From assembly GCF_020405185.1 (NCBI RefSeq), contig NZ_CP084463.1, positions 1,674,001-1,738,000 of the forward strand: 64,000 bases of DNA. The letters are read 5' to 3'. The notes under the pieces were generated by a model. That model saw only the letters and a list, made by a program, of their open reading frames with translations. It was not told the DNA's origin and ran no database searches. A program made the position numbers and the translations under genes. This document shows, piece after piece, positions 40,720-50,165 of the stretch. The stretch is from Halomicrobium salinisoli (GTDB lineage Archaea > Halobacteriota > Halobacteria > Halobacteriales > Haloarculaceae). The stretch's first letter is position 1, and each line of letters opens with the position of its first letter.

Positions 40720-43700
40720 ATGCCACAGATCGGACTCTACACAGCGACTGAGAACGAGCTCGGCGCCGTGCAGCGCGCCGCCGGGGCGGTCGACGCCGAC
40801 CTCGTCGTCCGCTCGGAGAGCGACCTGGACGACGAGCCGGCGGTCGAGGAGTTCGTCGAAGAACTGGAGGACGCGACGGCCGTCGTCCTCTGGCTCCACG
40901 GCGCGGAGGACAGCATGCCCGGCTACGAACGCGCGGTCGAGCGCCTGCGGGACGCGGGCGTCCCGCTCGTCGTCAAGGCCACCGGCGACGCCTTCGCCGT
41001 CGATGACACGTCGGTCCCCGCGGAGCACCGCGAGACCGTCTACGACTACCTCGAGAAGGGCGGGGCCAGTAACGTCGCCAACTGCGTCCGCTACCTCGTG
41101 GCACAGTACGGCGACGCCGACCCCGAATACGACGACCCCGTAGCGTTGCCGACGGAGGGCGTGTATCACCCCGACCACCCGGGCGCGAGCTACGAGGAAC
41201 TGCGCGCGACGTTCGACCCCGAGAAGCCCACCGTGGCGGTCTGGTTCTACGAGTCTCACTGGACCCACGAGAACACCCGCTACGTGGACGCGCAGGTGCG
41301 CGCGCTGGAGGAGCAGGGCGCCAACGCCTTCCCGATCTTCTGCGAGCCCGCGACGGACGCCGAGGGACAGTGGAACGCCGAGCAAGTGACCGAGGAGTGG
41401 CTGATCGAAGACGGTGAGCCCATCGTCGACGCCGTCTGCTCGTCGTTCATGTTCTCCCTGTCGATGGACGAACGCGGCCGCTCGGCCAGCGACGAGGGCG
41501 ACAGCGCCGAGGACGTGTTCCTCGACAAACTGGGCGTCCCCGTGATGCAGACGGTCACGACTATGCGGTCGCGGTCGCGCTACCAGTCGAGCGACACGGG
41601 CGTGATGGGCTTCGAGCTTGCGCTGTCCGTGGCGCTCCCGGAGTTCGACGGCAACGTCATCACGCACCCCATCTCCGGCAAGGAGCGCACCGACGACGAG
41701 GCCGGCATCGGCAGCGCGCCGAAGCAGCACTTCCCGATCGAGGACCGCGTCGATCACGCCGCGCGCCTGGCGGTCAACTGGGCTCGCCTACGCCACCTCG
41801 ACAACGACGAGAAGGACGTGGCCGTCGTCCTCCACAACTACCCGCCGAGCGACGACGGGATCGGGACCGCGTTCGGCCTCGACTCGCCAGAGAGCACGGT
41901 GAATCTGCTGGAGGAGCTGGACGCCCGAGGGTACGACACGGGCGACACGATGCCCGACAGCGGCCAGTCCCTCGTCGAGCGCCTGACCGCCCAGCTGACC
42001 CTCGACGACCGCTGGGTCGCACCCGAGGACGTCCGCGAGCTGTCGGTCGATACGGTCTCCCCGGACCAGTACGGCGAGTGGTTCGAGTCCCTGGACCCCG
42101 CGTTCCAGGAGAACGTCATAGACGAGTGGGGCGACCCGCCGGAGCGACCGTTCGCCGTCCCCGGCATCGAGTTCGGCAACGTCCTCGTCACCGTCCAGCC
42201 CCCGCGCGGGTTCAGCATGGACCCCTCGAAGGTGTACCACGACTCGGACCTCCAGCCGCCCCACGACTACGTCGCCTTCTATCGGTGGCTCCGCAACGCC
42301 TACGAGGCCGACGCAGTCGTCCACCTCGGCACCCACGGCAGCCTCGAGTGGCTGCCCGGCAAGACCGTCGGGCTGGACGGCGAGAGCGCGCCCGACCAGC
42401 TGATCGACGACGTCCCGAACGTCTACCCCTACATCGTCAACAACCCCGGTGAGGGCACGCAGGCCAAGCGCCGTTCCTACGCCGCCATCGTGGACTACCT
42501 GACGCCGGTGATGGACAACGCAGGGACGTACGACGAGCTGTCGGAGCTGGAGGAGCTGGCCGACCGCTACCGCGAGGCCGGGATGGAGGACGCCCGGACC
42601 GACGACGGCGAACACCTCGAACAGCTGCTCCGCGAGAAAGTCGACGAACTGGACCTCGCCCTGGAGCTCGGAATTGCCGGCGAGATTGACGAGAAAGCCG
42701 ACGTACGCGGGCCAGACGAGGCCGGCACGACCCTGGCAGAGGGCGCGGTCGGCGGCGACGACGTGGACGTCGACGAACTCGTCGAGCGCGTCCACGAGTA
42801 CCTCACCGACGTCAAGACGACGCAGATCCGGAAGGGCCTGCACACGATGGGCGAACCGCCCAAAGAGGACCGCCTCGTCGAGTACCTCGTCGCACTGACG
42901 CGCCTGGAGAACCCCGGCGCGCCCAGTCTCCGGGAGAGCGTCGCGGGCGTGCTCGGCGTCGACTACGACGCGATGCGGAACGAGCCCGGCACCTACGACG
43001 CGGACCTCGGGATGACCTACGCCGAGGCAGCCGACGAGGTGTACGAGACGAGCATCGACCTCGTCCGGACGCTCGCAGAGCACGACTTCGACGTGCCCGA
43101 GAGCGAGCACGAGGCCGGCCCCGACGACGAGGTCAACATGAACCTCCTCGTCGTCGACCTCGACCCGCTCGGCGACGCGCGCGCCGAGTCGGGCGCCCAC
43201 GACGACCTGCGGGAGGCGCTGGCGTACATCTGTGAGGAGGCCGCACCCCGGGTTGCCGGCGCCGAGGACGAGATTCCCCGGACCGCAGACGCGCTCGCCG
43301 GCGAGTACGTCCCGCCGGGCGGCAGCGGCGCCCCCACCCGCGGCGGCGTCGACCTGCTCCCGACGGCGCGGAACTTCTACACGCTCGATCCGCGGAAGGT
43401 GCCGGCGAAGTCCGCGTGGGAGGTCGGAAGCGAGGTGGCGGACGGCGTCGCGGAGCGCCACCACGACGAGGAAGGCGATTATCCGGAAGAGATCGGCGTC
43501 GTCGCGTGGGGCACTCCCACGGTCCGGACGCGCGGCGAGACCATCGCGCAGGTACTCGCACTGATGGGCGTCGAGCCGGTCTGGACCGACGCCGGCCGGA
43601 TCGACGACGTCGAGCCGATCCCGCTGGACGAACTCGACCGCCCGCGCATCGACGTGACGACGCGCGTCTCCGGGCTGTTCCGCGACGCGTTCCCCGCCGC

Positions 43701-44613
43701 AGCGGGCGTAATCCACGACGCCGTCGACGCCGTGGTGGGCCTCGACGAACCGCACGAGATGAACTACGTGAAGAAGCACGTCGAGGAAGAGGCCGAGGAG
43801 CTGGCCGCCGAGAACGAGGAGATGGACGAGAGCGACGCCCGGACGGCGGCCAAGCACCGCGTCTTCACGACGCGGCCCGGCGGCTACGGCGCCGGCACGA
43901 ACAAGGCCGTCGACGAGGGCAACTGGGACGACCGGTCGGACCTCGCCGACGTGTACGTCCAGTGGGGCGGCTACGCACTGGGCTCGCGCGGCCGGGTCTC
44001 CGAGGCCCACGATGCCTTCGAGCGCCGCCTCGGCAACGTCGACGCGACGGTCAAGATCGAGGACACCGCCGAGCAGGACGAGTTCGACTCCTCCGACTGG
44101 TACGCCTTCCACGGCGGGTTCATCTCCGCCGTCGCGGACCGCTCCGGCGAGGAGCCGGCCTCCTACGTCGGCGACTCCTCGGACCCGGACAACGTCGACG
44201 TCTACACCAACGAAGAGAAGGTCCGCAAGGCGATGCGCGCCCGCGTCCTCAACCCCGCGTGGCTCGACTCCATGGAGGAGCACGGCTACAAAGGGGCCGG
44301 CGACCTCTCGACCACCGTCGACGTCGTCCTCGGCTGGGACGCCACGACCGGCGTCGTCTCGGACCGCCTGTGGGAGGACGTCGCCGACCGCTACGCCTTC
44401 GACGAGGACCGCCAGGCGTGGCTCCGCGACGTCAATCCGTGGGCGCTTGACTCGATCACCGACACGCTGCTGGAAGCGATCGACCGCGGCCTCTGGGACG
44501 CCGACGACGAGATCAGGGACCGTCTTCGGGACCTCAATCTGGAGGTCGACGGCGACCTGGAAGCGCGTGCGAGCGGCGCCGGTCCCGAGGGGGTGACGAG
44601 CGATGACGACTGA
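40720..44613 (+). CDS. cobN: CobN, cobaltochelatase large subunit
   Basis: A 1297-residue protein, normal for CobN/BchH. Family landmarks include AVLWLHGAEDSMPGYERAV, WFYESHWTHENTRYVDAQV, AVVLHNYPPSDDGIGTAFGLDSPESTVNLL (in pieces), THGSLEWLPGKTVGLDG, YPYIVNNPGEGTQAKRR, and YVKKHVEEEAEELA. It binds the corrin ring and inserts cobalt with the ChlID ATPase. CobN belongs to the late (aerobic) route, whereas CbiX and CbiG belong to the early one; both coexist here. cbiC overlaps its end by 11 bp. Confidence 0.93.
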   Translation: MPQIGLYTATENELGAVQRAAGAVDADLVVRSESDLDDEPAVEEFVEELEDATAVVLWLHGAEDSMPGYERAVERLRDAGVPLVVKATGDAFAVDDTSVPAEHRETVYDYLEKGGASNVANCVRYLVAQYGDADPEYDDPVALPTEGVYHPDHPGASYEELRATFDPEKPTVAVWFYESHWTHENTRYVDAQVRALEEQGANAFPIFCEPATDAEGQWNAEQVTEEWLIEDGEPIVDAVCSSFMFSLSMDERGRSASDEGDSAEDVFLDKLGVPVMQTVTTMRSRSRYQSSDTGVMGFELALSVALPEFDGNVITHPISGKERTDDEAGIGSAPKQHFPIEDRVDHAARLAVNWARLRHLDNDEKDVAVVLHNYPPSDDGIGTAFGLDSPESTVNLLEELDARGYDTGDTMPDSGQSLVERLTAQLTLDDRWVAPEDVRELSVDTVSPDQYGEWFESLDPAFQENVIDEWGDPPERPFAVPGIEFGNVLVTVQPPRGFSMDPSKVYHDSDLQPPHDYVAFYRWLRNAYEADAVVHLGTHGSLEWLPGKTVGLDGESAPDQLIDDVPNVYPYIVNNPGEGTQAKRRSYAAIVDYLTPVMDNAGTYDELSELEELADRYREAGMEDARTDDGEHLEQLLREKVDELDLALELGIAGEIDEKADVRGPDEAGTTLAEGAVGGDDVDVDELVERVHEYLTDVKTTQIRKGLHTMGEPPKEDRLVEYLVALTRLENPGAPSLRESVAGVLGVDYDAMRNEPGTYDADLGMTYAEAADEVYETSIDLVRTLAEHDFDVPESEHEAGPDDEVNMNLLVVDLDPLGDARAESGAHDDLREALAYICEEAAPRVAGAEDEIPRTADALAGEYVPPGGSGAPTRGGVDLLPTARNFYTLDPRKVPAKSAWEVGSEVADGVAERHHDEEGDYPEEIGVVAWGTPTVRTRGETIAQVLALMGVEPVWTDAGRIDDVEPIPLDELDRPRIDVTTRVSGLFRDAFPAAAGVIHDAVDAVVGLDEPHEMNYVKKHVEEEAEELAAENEEMDESDARTAAKHRVFTTRPGGYGAGTNKAVDEGNWDDRSDLADVYVQWGGYALGSRGRVSEAHDAFERRLGNVDATVKIEDTAEQDEFDSSDWYAFHGGFISAVADRSGEEPASYVGDSSDPDNVDVYTNEEKVRKAMRARVLNPAWLDSMEEHGYKGAGDLSTTVDVVLGWDATTGVVSDRLWEDVADRYAFDEDRQAWLRDVNPWALDSITDTLLEAIDRGLWDADDEIRDRLRDLNLEVDGDLEARASGAGPEGVTSDDD

Positions 44614-45313
44614 TCCGGGCGAAGAGGCGATCGACGGCACTTTCGAAGAGTACGCCGACCTCGGCGCGACCACCGAGAACGCCATGGAGATCGCCGAGAC
44701 CTCCATGGACCGCGTACGCGAACTCGTCCCCGACGAGACGCTGGCCGACCGGATCCGCCAGAAGTCGGTCCACGCCACGGGCGACCCCGAGTTCCAGCAC
44801 CTGATGCGGTTCACGGGCGCCGACGAAGACGAACCGGTCCGCGCCGGCGCTCGCGCCGTCCTCGACGAGCAGCCCATCGTGACGGACATCACGATGGTGA
44901 AGGAGGGCATCACCGGCCGCGGGCACGACTGCCCGGTCCGGAAGGCCATCGGCAACGGCGCCGAACTGGCGGCGGAGACGGGCATGACCCGCACCGCCGC
45001 GTCCGTGCTGGAACTCGACAGGGAGGGCGTCTACGACGGCGCAATCGCCGTCGTGGGCAACGCCCCGACCGCCGCGCTCGCGCTGGCCGACTGCATCGAG
45101 GACGGCACCCGGCCGGCCGTCGTCGTCGCGACGCCGGTCGGCTTCGTCAAGGCCGCCGAGAGCCGCGAACGCCTGCGCGAGGTGGCGAGCGAGCACGGCG
45201 TCCCCGTCGTGACGAACGTCGGTCGCCGCGGCGGCAGCGGCCTCGCCGCGGGGCTGACGAACGAGCTGGTGCACGTGGCGTCGGACGTGCGGGATGGAGA
45301 GGTCGAGCTATGA
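44603..45313 (+). CDS. cbiC: CbiC, cobalt-precorrin-8 methylmutase
   Basis: A 236-residue protein with the CobH/CbiC core. The catalytic His is in RQKSVHATGDPEFQHLM; TDITMVKEGITGRG, GIAVVGNAPTAALALADCIEDG and VATPVGFVKAAESRERL follow. It moves a methyl group from C11 to C12, giving cobyrinic acid. It begins inside the end of cobN. The N-terminus has a 30-residue acidic stretch more than bacterial CbiC. Confidence 0.92.
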   Translation: MTTDPGEEAIDGTFEEYADLGATTENAMEIAETSMDRVRELVPDETLADRIRQKSVHATGDPEFQHLMRFTGADEDEPVRAGARAVLDEQPIVTDITMVKEGITGRGHDCPVRKAIGNGAELAAETGMTRTAASVLELDREGVYDGAIAVVGNAPTAALALADCIEDGTRPAVVVATPVGFVKAAESRERLREVASEHGVPVVTNVGRRGGSGLAAGLTNELVHVASDVRDGEVEL

Positions 45314-45378
45314 GCGAGAACTCCGAACGGCCGAGCGGTGAGCGGAGCGAACCGCGAGGCGGAGACGTCGACCTGTAG
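45310..45378 (+). CDS. Possible 22-aa ORF between cbiC and cbiE
   Basis: An ATG overlapping the cbiC stop (ATGA) opens MSENSERPSGERSEPRGGDV and stops at TAG 45376-45378, immediately before the cbiE ATG at 45379. It is probably a reading-through coupling ORF rather than a functional peptide; codons are those of typical GC-rich haloarchaeal filler. Confidence 0.25.
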   Translation: MSENSERPSGERSEPRGGDVDL

Positions 45379-46137
45379 ATGAGCGACGACTACGACCTCG
45401 ACACGGGACCCGATCCAGCGACGTTCGCCGCCGCCGCGCCGGAGGACCCGGATCCGGACGATCCCGTCCACGCCGTCGGCATCGGGCCGGGGAACCTCGA
45501 CTACCTCACCCCGCGCGGCGAGCGGGCGGTCCGCGAGGCCGACGTCGTCGTCGGCTTCGAGACGGTCGTCGAGTTTGTCGCGGACCGCACCGACGCGGAC
45601 CTGCTGACCTGTGGCTACCGCGACGAGGCGGCGACGCTGGAGCGGTTCGCCGAGCGCGTCGCCGCGGGCGAGCGCGGGACGGCGGTCCTGATGGGCGACC
45701 CGAACCACTCGGGCTATCAGTTCGTCGGGAAGGTCCAGCGGGCCGTGGACCGGCCAGTGCGGGTGATCCCCGGCATCTCGTCGCTGCAGGTCGCGGCCAG
45801 TCGCGCGCGGACGCCGATGGAGGCGACGACGTTCGTGACGCTGCACAAAAGCGGTGACCTGAGTGAGGACCTCGACCGGCTCCGCCGTGACGTCGGCGAC
45901 CGCCACCTGCTCGTGCTGCCGCGCCCGTACGACCTGATGCCTGGTGACGCGGCCGCGGAGTTACTGGACGCCGGCGCCGACCCCGAACTCACCGCGCTCG
46001 TCTGCGAGCGGCTGACCCACGAGGACGAGGCGGTCACGCGGACGACGCTCGACGACCTGGCAGAACACGCCGGCGGCGACGAGCCGGCGGACACGCCGTT
46101 CTCGGACCTGTCGGTGCTGGCGGTGCGGCGAGACTAG
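45379..46137 (+). CDS. cbiE: CbiE, cobalt-precorrin-7 C5-methyltransferase
   Basis: A 252-residue tetrapyrrole methylase: VHAVGIGPGNLDYLTPRGERAVREADVVVG, TAVLMGDPNHSGYQFVGKV, RVIPGISSLQVAASRARTPMEA and TFVTLHKSGD, all characteristic of the CbiE/CobL N-terminal half. It methylates C5 and, with CbiT, makes the separate C15 step; here CbiE and CbiT are unfused and 21 kb apart. The first 30 residues are acidic and unstructured. Last gene of the cobN run. Confidence 0.92.
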   Translation: MSDDYDLDTGPDPATFAAAAPEDPDPDDPVHAVGIGPGNLDYLTPRGERAVREADVVVGFETVVEFVADRTDADLLTCGYRDEAATLERFAERVAAGERGTAVLMGDPNHSGYQFVGKVQRAVDRPVRVIPGISSLQVAASRARTPMEATTFVTLHKSGDLSEDLDRLRRDVGDRHLLVLPRPYDLMPGDAAAELLDAGADPELTALVCERLTHEDEAVTRTTLDDLAEHAGGDEPADTPFSDLSVLAVRRD

Positions 46138-46161
46138 AAGCCGACTCGTCGCTCTCGCTTC

Positions 46162-46941
46162 TCAGCGCGGCCCCTCGCCGTCGGTCGCGACGGCGCGGGA
46201 CTGGTGGGTGAGGGCGGCCTCGAAGGTCTGGGGCGTCCCGTCGTCGACGAGGACGCGCTGCTTCTCCACCTCGGCCTCGATGGCGTCGGTGACCAGTTCG
46301 TGGTCGGCCAGCGGGTCGGCGTAGGCGACGCCGCCGCGGTCGACCTCGAGCTTCGCGGGGATCCGCTCCTCGGTTGCCTCGCCGGGGGCCAGGAACAGCG
46401 GGACGGCGACCGTCTCCCGCGCGGAGACGTTGTACCGGGCGCACTCGACCGTCGGGTTCTGCAGCAGGAAGCAGGTCGTCACCTCGGCGTACCGGTCTTC
46501 CTCGCGCAGCCGAGCGGCGTGGTACTCGGCGGCCTGTCGCTGGTACGGCGTCCCGCTGGCGCCGAACCCGACCAGGACGAGGCCGGCCTCGGACGCGGCG
46601 TCGGCGTGGTCCGCCGCGCGGTCGACGATGGCCCGCGTGACGGCGGGGTTCCGGCCGACGGGCTCGCAGTACGTCACGGACGACGGGGCCCGACCGAGCG
46701 CGGCGGGCAGGTCGTCGGTCGTCTCGCGGGTGTGGGCCATACACAGCGGCACGGCGAACGCGCGGTCGGCCTCGACGGCCCGCAGCTCGTCGCGCAGTTC
46801 CCGGAGCGGCTCGCGCTCGTAGGTCAGCGTCCGCACCTCGCTCGCGACGCCGCGGCGACGGAGGCGGTCGGCGTGGGCCTCGTACACCTGCCGCGCGCGT
46901 CCCGTAGACCGGCCGATCAGGAGGAGTGTGTCGCGTTGCAT
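46162..46941 (-). CDS. Degenerate CbiX-like protein
   Basis: A 259-residue protein with two chelatase-like halves. The positions that hold the metal-binding His in CbiX (LVGHGSR) read LLIGRSTGR at the N-terminus and LVGFGASGTPY in the second half; FAVPLCMAHTRETTDDLP keeps one His at the second site and VPLFLAPGEATEERIP has none. So metal insertion is doubtful. It converges on cbiE. It could be a regulatory or carrier paralogue binding sirohydrochlorin or cobalt without chelating. The first eight residues (MQRDTLLL) begin the fold, so the ATG at 46939-46941 is probably correct. Confidence 0.75.
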   Translation of the reverse strand: MQRDTLLLIGRSTGRARQVYEAHADRLRRRGVASEVRTLTYEREPLRELRDELRAVEADRAFAVPLCMAHTRETTDDLPAALGRAPSSVTYCEPVGRNPAVTRAIVDRAADHADAASEAGLVLVGFGASGTPYQRQAAEYHAARLREEDRYAEVTTCFLLQNPTVECARYNVSARETVAVPLFLAPGEATEERIPAKLEVDRGGVAYADPLADHELVTDAIEAEVEKQRVLVDDGTPQTFEAALTHQSRAVATDGEGPR

Positions 46942-46951
46942 TCGTTGGGGA

Positions 46952-46975
46952 GGTTATCAAATTCGGTTGTACTAC
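46952..46975. promoter_or_regulatory. Weak B12-type site near the degenerate CbiX gene
   Basis: On the minus strand GTAGTACAA-N6-TTGATAACC resembles the cbiT palindrome (7 of 9 in the left arm, TTG kept). It ends 10 bp before the start codon, unlike the others. On the plus strand, TTGTACTAC ends 23 bp before an ATG (46999) that opens a six-codon ORF. Confidence 0.25.
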
Positions 46976-47137
46976 ACCAAACTGGCTTGGCTACGGCGAT
47001 GGCTGGGACTTCTAAATAAGTTGTGGTCGGTCGCACGGGAGCGGCCTCCGGAGCCGTCACAGCGACTGTCGTGGTCGTTTCCGGACCGGCCGGCTGCTCT
47101 CGTTCGATCGCCCGGGAGCGACGCGGGACGGCCGCGA

Positions 47138-48727
47138 TCAGGCGTCCCGGCGGTCGAGTCGGGCCGTCGCGCCCCGGAGGGCGTCCCGGCCGCGTGCGGC
47201 CACCGCGCGCAGCGAGTACCGCGACCAGTAGAACTCCGTACCGCCCCAGGTCAGGCCGGTCAGGACGAACAGCGCGGTGAAGGCCAGGTCGGTGAAGCGC
47301 ACCCACGCCGGCGACGCGTACAGGAACCCGTTGACGATCAGGCTCGGCGCGAGTCGCTTCACCTCCAGCCAGAACCGGTCGACCGCCGTCAGGTCCTCTG
47401 CGACGTCCGAGTCGGCGGCGTCGGTGACCGTCCCGTTGGTCCCGTTGACGCCCTCGGAACCGGTCAGCGGCACCAGGTCGGGGTCGTCCCGGAGGTGGGC
47501 CGCCGTGCCGCCCTCGGACTCGTCGCCGGTGCCGATCCGCTCGACGTCGTAGGGCATTCCGACGCCGACCGCCCACTCGATCCCGTCGTCCGGTCCGAGT
47601 TCGACCAGCCGGTTGCCGTGCGTGTCGACGATCAGGGTGTTGCCGTTGGGCAGCCGGTCGGCGTCGCGGGGCCACTGGAGGCGGACGTCGCGCCAGTGCC
47701 AGGTCCGGGTCCACTCGCCGTCGACGCGGCGGTACTCGACGATCCGCGTGTTCTCAGAGTCGGCGACGATCACGCTCGGCCCGCCCATCTCGCGGGGAAT
47801 ATAGTCGGGATTGTGCTGCTCGTAGAGGACGTCGTACTCGTCGTCTTCGCCCAGCGTCCACTCGTCGTCCATGACGTACTCGCCGTTCGAGGCGTCGAGG
47901 AACACGACGGAGTCCATGTTCCGGAGGCTCACCATCACGCGGCCGTCGTCGAGCAGTTCGACGTCGTTGAGGTGCGTCCAGTCGCCGTCCTGGCCGCCCT
48001 GCTCGCGGGTGTAGTTCTCGCTCGCTTTCCAGCGCCACGCGACCGATCCGTCGCGGGTGTCCACCGCGCGGACGCTGTCCTCGTAGATGTCGGCGATCAC
48101 GACGTGGGTCTCGTTGAGGCGATCGACGTCGTGCCACCGCGAGGAACCGATGCTTGGCGTCCGCTCGGCGTAGACGATCTCGTGCTCGCCCGTCGTCAGG
48201 TTGGCCCTGGCGACGACGTTGCGCGTGCACTCGTCGGTCTCGAAGTCGGCGCACTGCCGCCCGGCGAGGTTCTTCGCCGCGACGTACTCCACGGTGTATC
48301 GCTCGCCTTCGACCGGGTCCACGTCGAAGTAGACGCGGTACGACGCGTTGTGGTAGACCAGCGTCCCGTTGGGCGTGAACGCCGCCAGTTCCGCTCGCTG
48401 GTCGGAGACGTAGAAGCCCTGCGTGGCGACGACGGTCAGGCCGCGGTCGCCGCTGGCCCGCCGCACTCGCTGGGCGCTCCAGTTCTCCCCCCGAACGCTG
48501 CCGTTCATCGCCGCCTGGAAGCGCGATTCCACGTCGACCCCCACCCCGTCCGACGGCTGCTCCGTGGCGTCGGACTCGTTCGCGGCGGCGGGCACGTCCG
48601 GCGTCGGCGTCCCCGTGGGACCGTCCGTGCCGCCAGCCGCGACGAACGACTGGGCCACGGCCGCAGCCGAGAGCAGCAGCACCGACAGAAACGCGATCCG
48701 GCTGGCCGTTCGTATCCTGCGCGTCAT
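47138..48727 (-). CDS. Arylsulfotransferase-like (ASST) membrane-anchored protein
   Basis: A 529-residue protein. A hydrophobic N-terminal segment (IAFLSVLLLSAAAVAQSFVAA) acts as signal or anchor. The middle is a beta-propeller of the arylsulfotransferase family with repeated motifs (WHDVDRLNETHVVIADIYEDSV, DWTHLNDVELLDDGRVMVSL, WPRDADRLPNGNTLIVDTHGNRLVEL in pieces). Conserved His residues in DWTHLND and the TWHWRD region are in the usual active-site places. A C-terminal helix (FTDLAFTALFVLTGLTWGG) anchors it. It would face outside. Whether it moves sulfate or has only kept the fold is not known. Confidence 0.8.
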   Translation of the reverse strand: MTRRIRTASRIAFLSVLLLSAAAVAQSFVAAGGTDGPTGTPTPDVPAAANESDATEQPSDGVGVDVESRFQAAMNGSVRGENWSAQRVRRASGDRGLTVVATQGFYVSDQRAELAAFTPNGTLVYHNASYRVYFDVDPVEGERYTVEYVAAKNLAGRQCADFETDECTRNVVARANLTTGEHEIVYAERTPSIGSSRWHDVDRLNETHVVIADIYEDSVRAVDTRDGSVAWRWKASENYTREQGGQDGDWTHLNDVELLDDGRVMVSLRNMDSVVFLDASNGEYVMDDEWTLGEDDEYDVLYEQHNPDYIPREMGGPSVIVADSENTRIVEYRRVDGEWTRTWHWRDVRLQWPRDADRLPNGNTLIVDTHGNRLVELGPDDGIEWAVGVGMPYDVERIGTGDESEGGTAAHLRDDPDLVPLTGSEGVNGTNGTVTDAADSDVAEDLTAVDRFWLEVKRLAPSLIVNGFLYASPAWVRFTDLAFTALFVLTGLTWGGTEFYWSRYSLRAVAARGRDALRGATARLDRRDA

Positions 48728-48959
48728 CTATCGGCGACGACGACGGTCGCCGATTAAGTCTTTGTGTAAACCGTCGGAGAGCAATCGGCGGATTCGACGG
48801 CGAGCGCCGGGGACGGGCGGCGTCCGCGGCGACGATCCCGCCGTCTGCCGCGTCGGTACACGCCGGCTATTGCTCACTCAGTTGTGGTTCCTACCGGTCA
48901 TGAGCCGGACGTATACCACTTAGCAACGGCCATACGGGTCCGCGGCCCCCGATCACTCG

Positions 48960-49850
48960 ATGCACTCCGACGAGAGCGGTTCGGCGGATCGAGTGTCGCG
49001 GCGGAACGTCGTCAAGACCACCGGTGCGGTCCTCGGCCTCGCGGCCACCGGCGGCACCGCGACGGCCCGCAGCGATCGGAAGCAGGGCGGACAATCGCGG
49101 GGGGATCTCCACGTCACGGCCCACCGAGGGTTCAGAGACGTGTTCCCGCAGAACACGGTCGCGGCCGTCTCAGGGTCGTCGTTCCTGGGGGCCGACCGGA
49201 TCGAGATCGACGTGGTCGCCACGTCGGACGGGGACGTCGTCGTCTTCCACGACGAGGCGCTGGACGACCTCACCGACGAGACGGGTGCCGTCGCCGAGAC
49301 GTCGACCGAGACGGTGACGCAGGCCGAGGTCCTCGGTTCCGGGGAGACCATCCCGACCCTCGCCGAGGTGCTCGACGCGGCCAGACCAAGCGTCACGATC
49401 AACGTCGAGTTCAAGGACGCCGGCCCGCTCTCCTGGACGGAGTTCGCCGAACGTACCCTGGAGATCGCTTCGGGCTATCCCGGGGAGTACTACGCCTCCT
49501 CGTTCGACCCCGACGCGCTGCGGGCCGTCCGCGACGTGGACCCGAGCGTCGGCGTGGCCCCGATCTTCGGCGGTAACAAGGAGGAGAACCTGGCGGTCGC
49601 GCGCGAACTCGACGCCGAGGCGGTGAACCCGTCGGCAGACGTCCTCGACGCCGACCTCGTCGAAACCGCGCACGACGAGAACCGAGCGGTGAACGTATGG
49701 ACGATCGACAGTTGGCGGGAGGCGCGGGCCCCGATCGAACTCGGTGCCGACGGCCTGATCGCCGATTACCCCCTGCTCGCCGCGTACGCCGCCGACGGGG
49801 AACAACCCGGTACCCCGGGCCTGCGCGGGAAGAACGGCCGGGACCGATAG
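48960..49850 (+). CDS. Glycerophosphodiester phosphodiesterase, Tat-exported
   Basis: A 296-residue protein. Residues 13-37 are a twin-arginine signal (VSRRNVVKTTGAVLGLAATGG). The GDPD barrel shows VTAHRGFRDVFPQNT (catalytic His and Arg), DRIEIDVVATSDGDVVVFHD (metal-binding Glu/Asp and His) and TINVEFKDAG, VNVWTID and GADGLIADYP. It hydrolyses glycerophosphodiesters at the cell surface, freeing glycerol-3-phosphate. The 232 bp upstream contain nothing clear besides an AT-rich CTATTGC region. No Walker-type or membrane parts beyond the signal. Confidence 0.88.
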   Translation: MHSDESGSADRVSRRNVVKTTGAVLGLAATGGTATARSDRKQGGQSRGDLHVTAHRGFRDVFPQNTVAAVSGSSFLGADRIEIDVVATSDGDVVVFHDEALDDLTDETGAVAETSTETVTQAEVLGSGETIPTLAEVLDAARPSVTINVEFKDAGPLSWTEFAERTLEIASGYPGEYYASSFDPDALRAVRDVDPSVGVAPIFGGNKEENLAVARELDAEAVNPSADVLDADLVETAHDENRAVNVWTIDSWREARAPIELGADGLIADYPLLAAYAADGEQPGTPGLRGKNGRDR

Positions 49851-49979
49851 CCGCGGTCCGTGCCCGGCCGGCGTGCGCCTCGGCGGAGCCCGCCGGAAGA
49901 CCGGGCCGGAGAGACGGGCCACCCCGCCGTCGACAGGGTCGTCGGGCGGCGGCGCGGTCGTCGGGGAGCGCCCCGAGCG

Positions 49980-50165
49980 TCACTCCCGGTCCCAGGACTC
50001 CCGACAGGCGTCGTCGCAGAAGTGGGCCGTCCGCACGCTGCCGTCCTCGACCCACGTGCTCACGCGGTGGGTGGACTCGTTCGCGATCGCCTCCCCGCAC
50101 GTCTCACAGGTGGGCGCGTCGTCCTCGTCAACGTCGTCCTTCAGGTCTGACGTAGGGTCTACCAT
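49980..50165 (-). CDS. Small zinc-ribbon (TRASH/DUF7576-like) protein
   Basis: A 61-residue protein. A Cys-x2-Cys (CETCGEAI), a central His and Cys-x3-Cys (FCDDACRESWD) with a HFC pattern form a likely zinc site, after 20 acidic residues. The start is the ATG at 50163-50165 (MVDPTSDL). Such tiny zinc proteins are frequent in haloarchaea and often regulators or metallochaperones. Function unknown. Confidence 0.7.
   Translation of the reverse strand: MVDPTSDLKDDVDEDDAPTCETCGEAIANESTHRVSTWVEDGSVRTAHFCDDACRESWDRE

Noticed and set aside
41788-44994. 1068-codon open frame on the minus strand across cobN
   Set aside because: Mirror frame of cobN; no family motifs, and cobN is complete on the plus strand.
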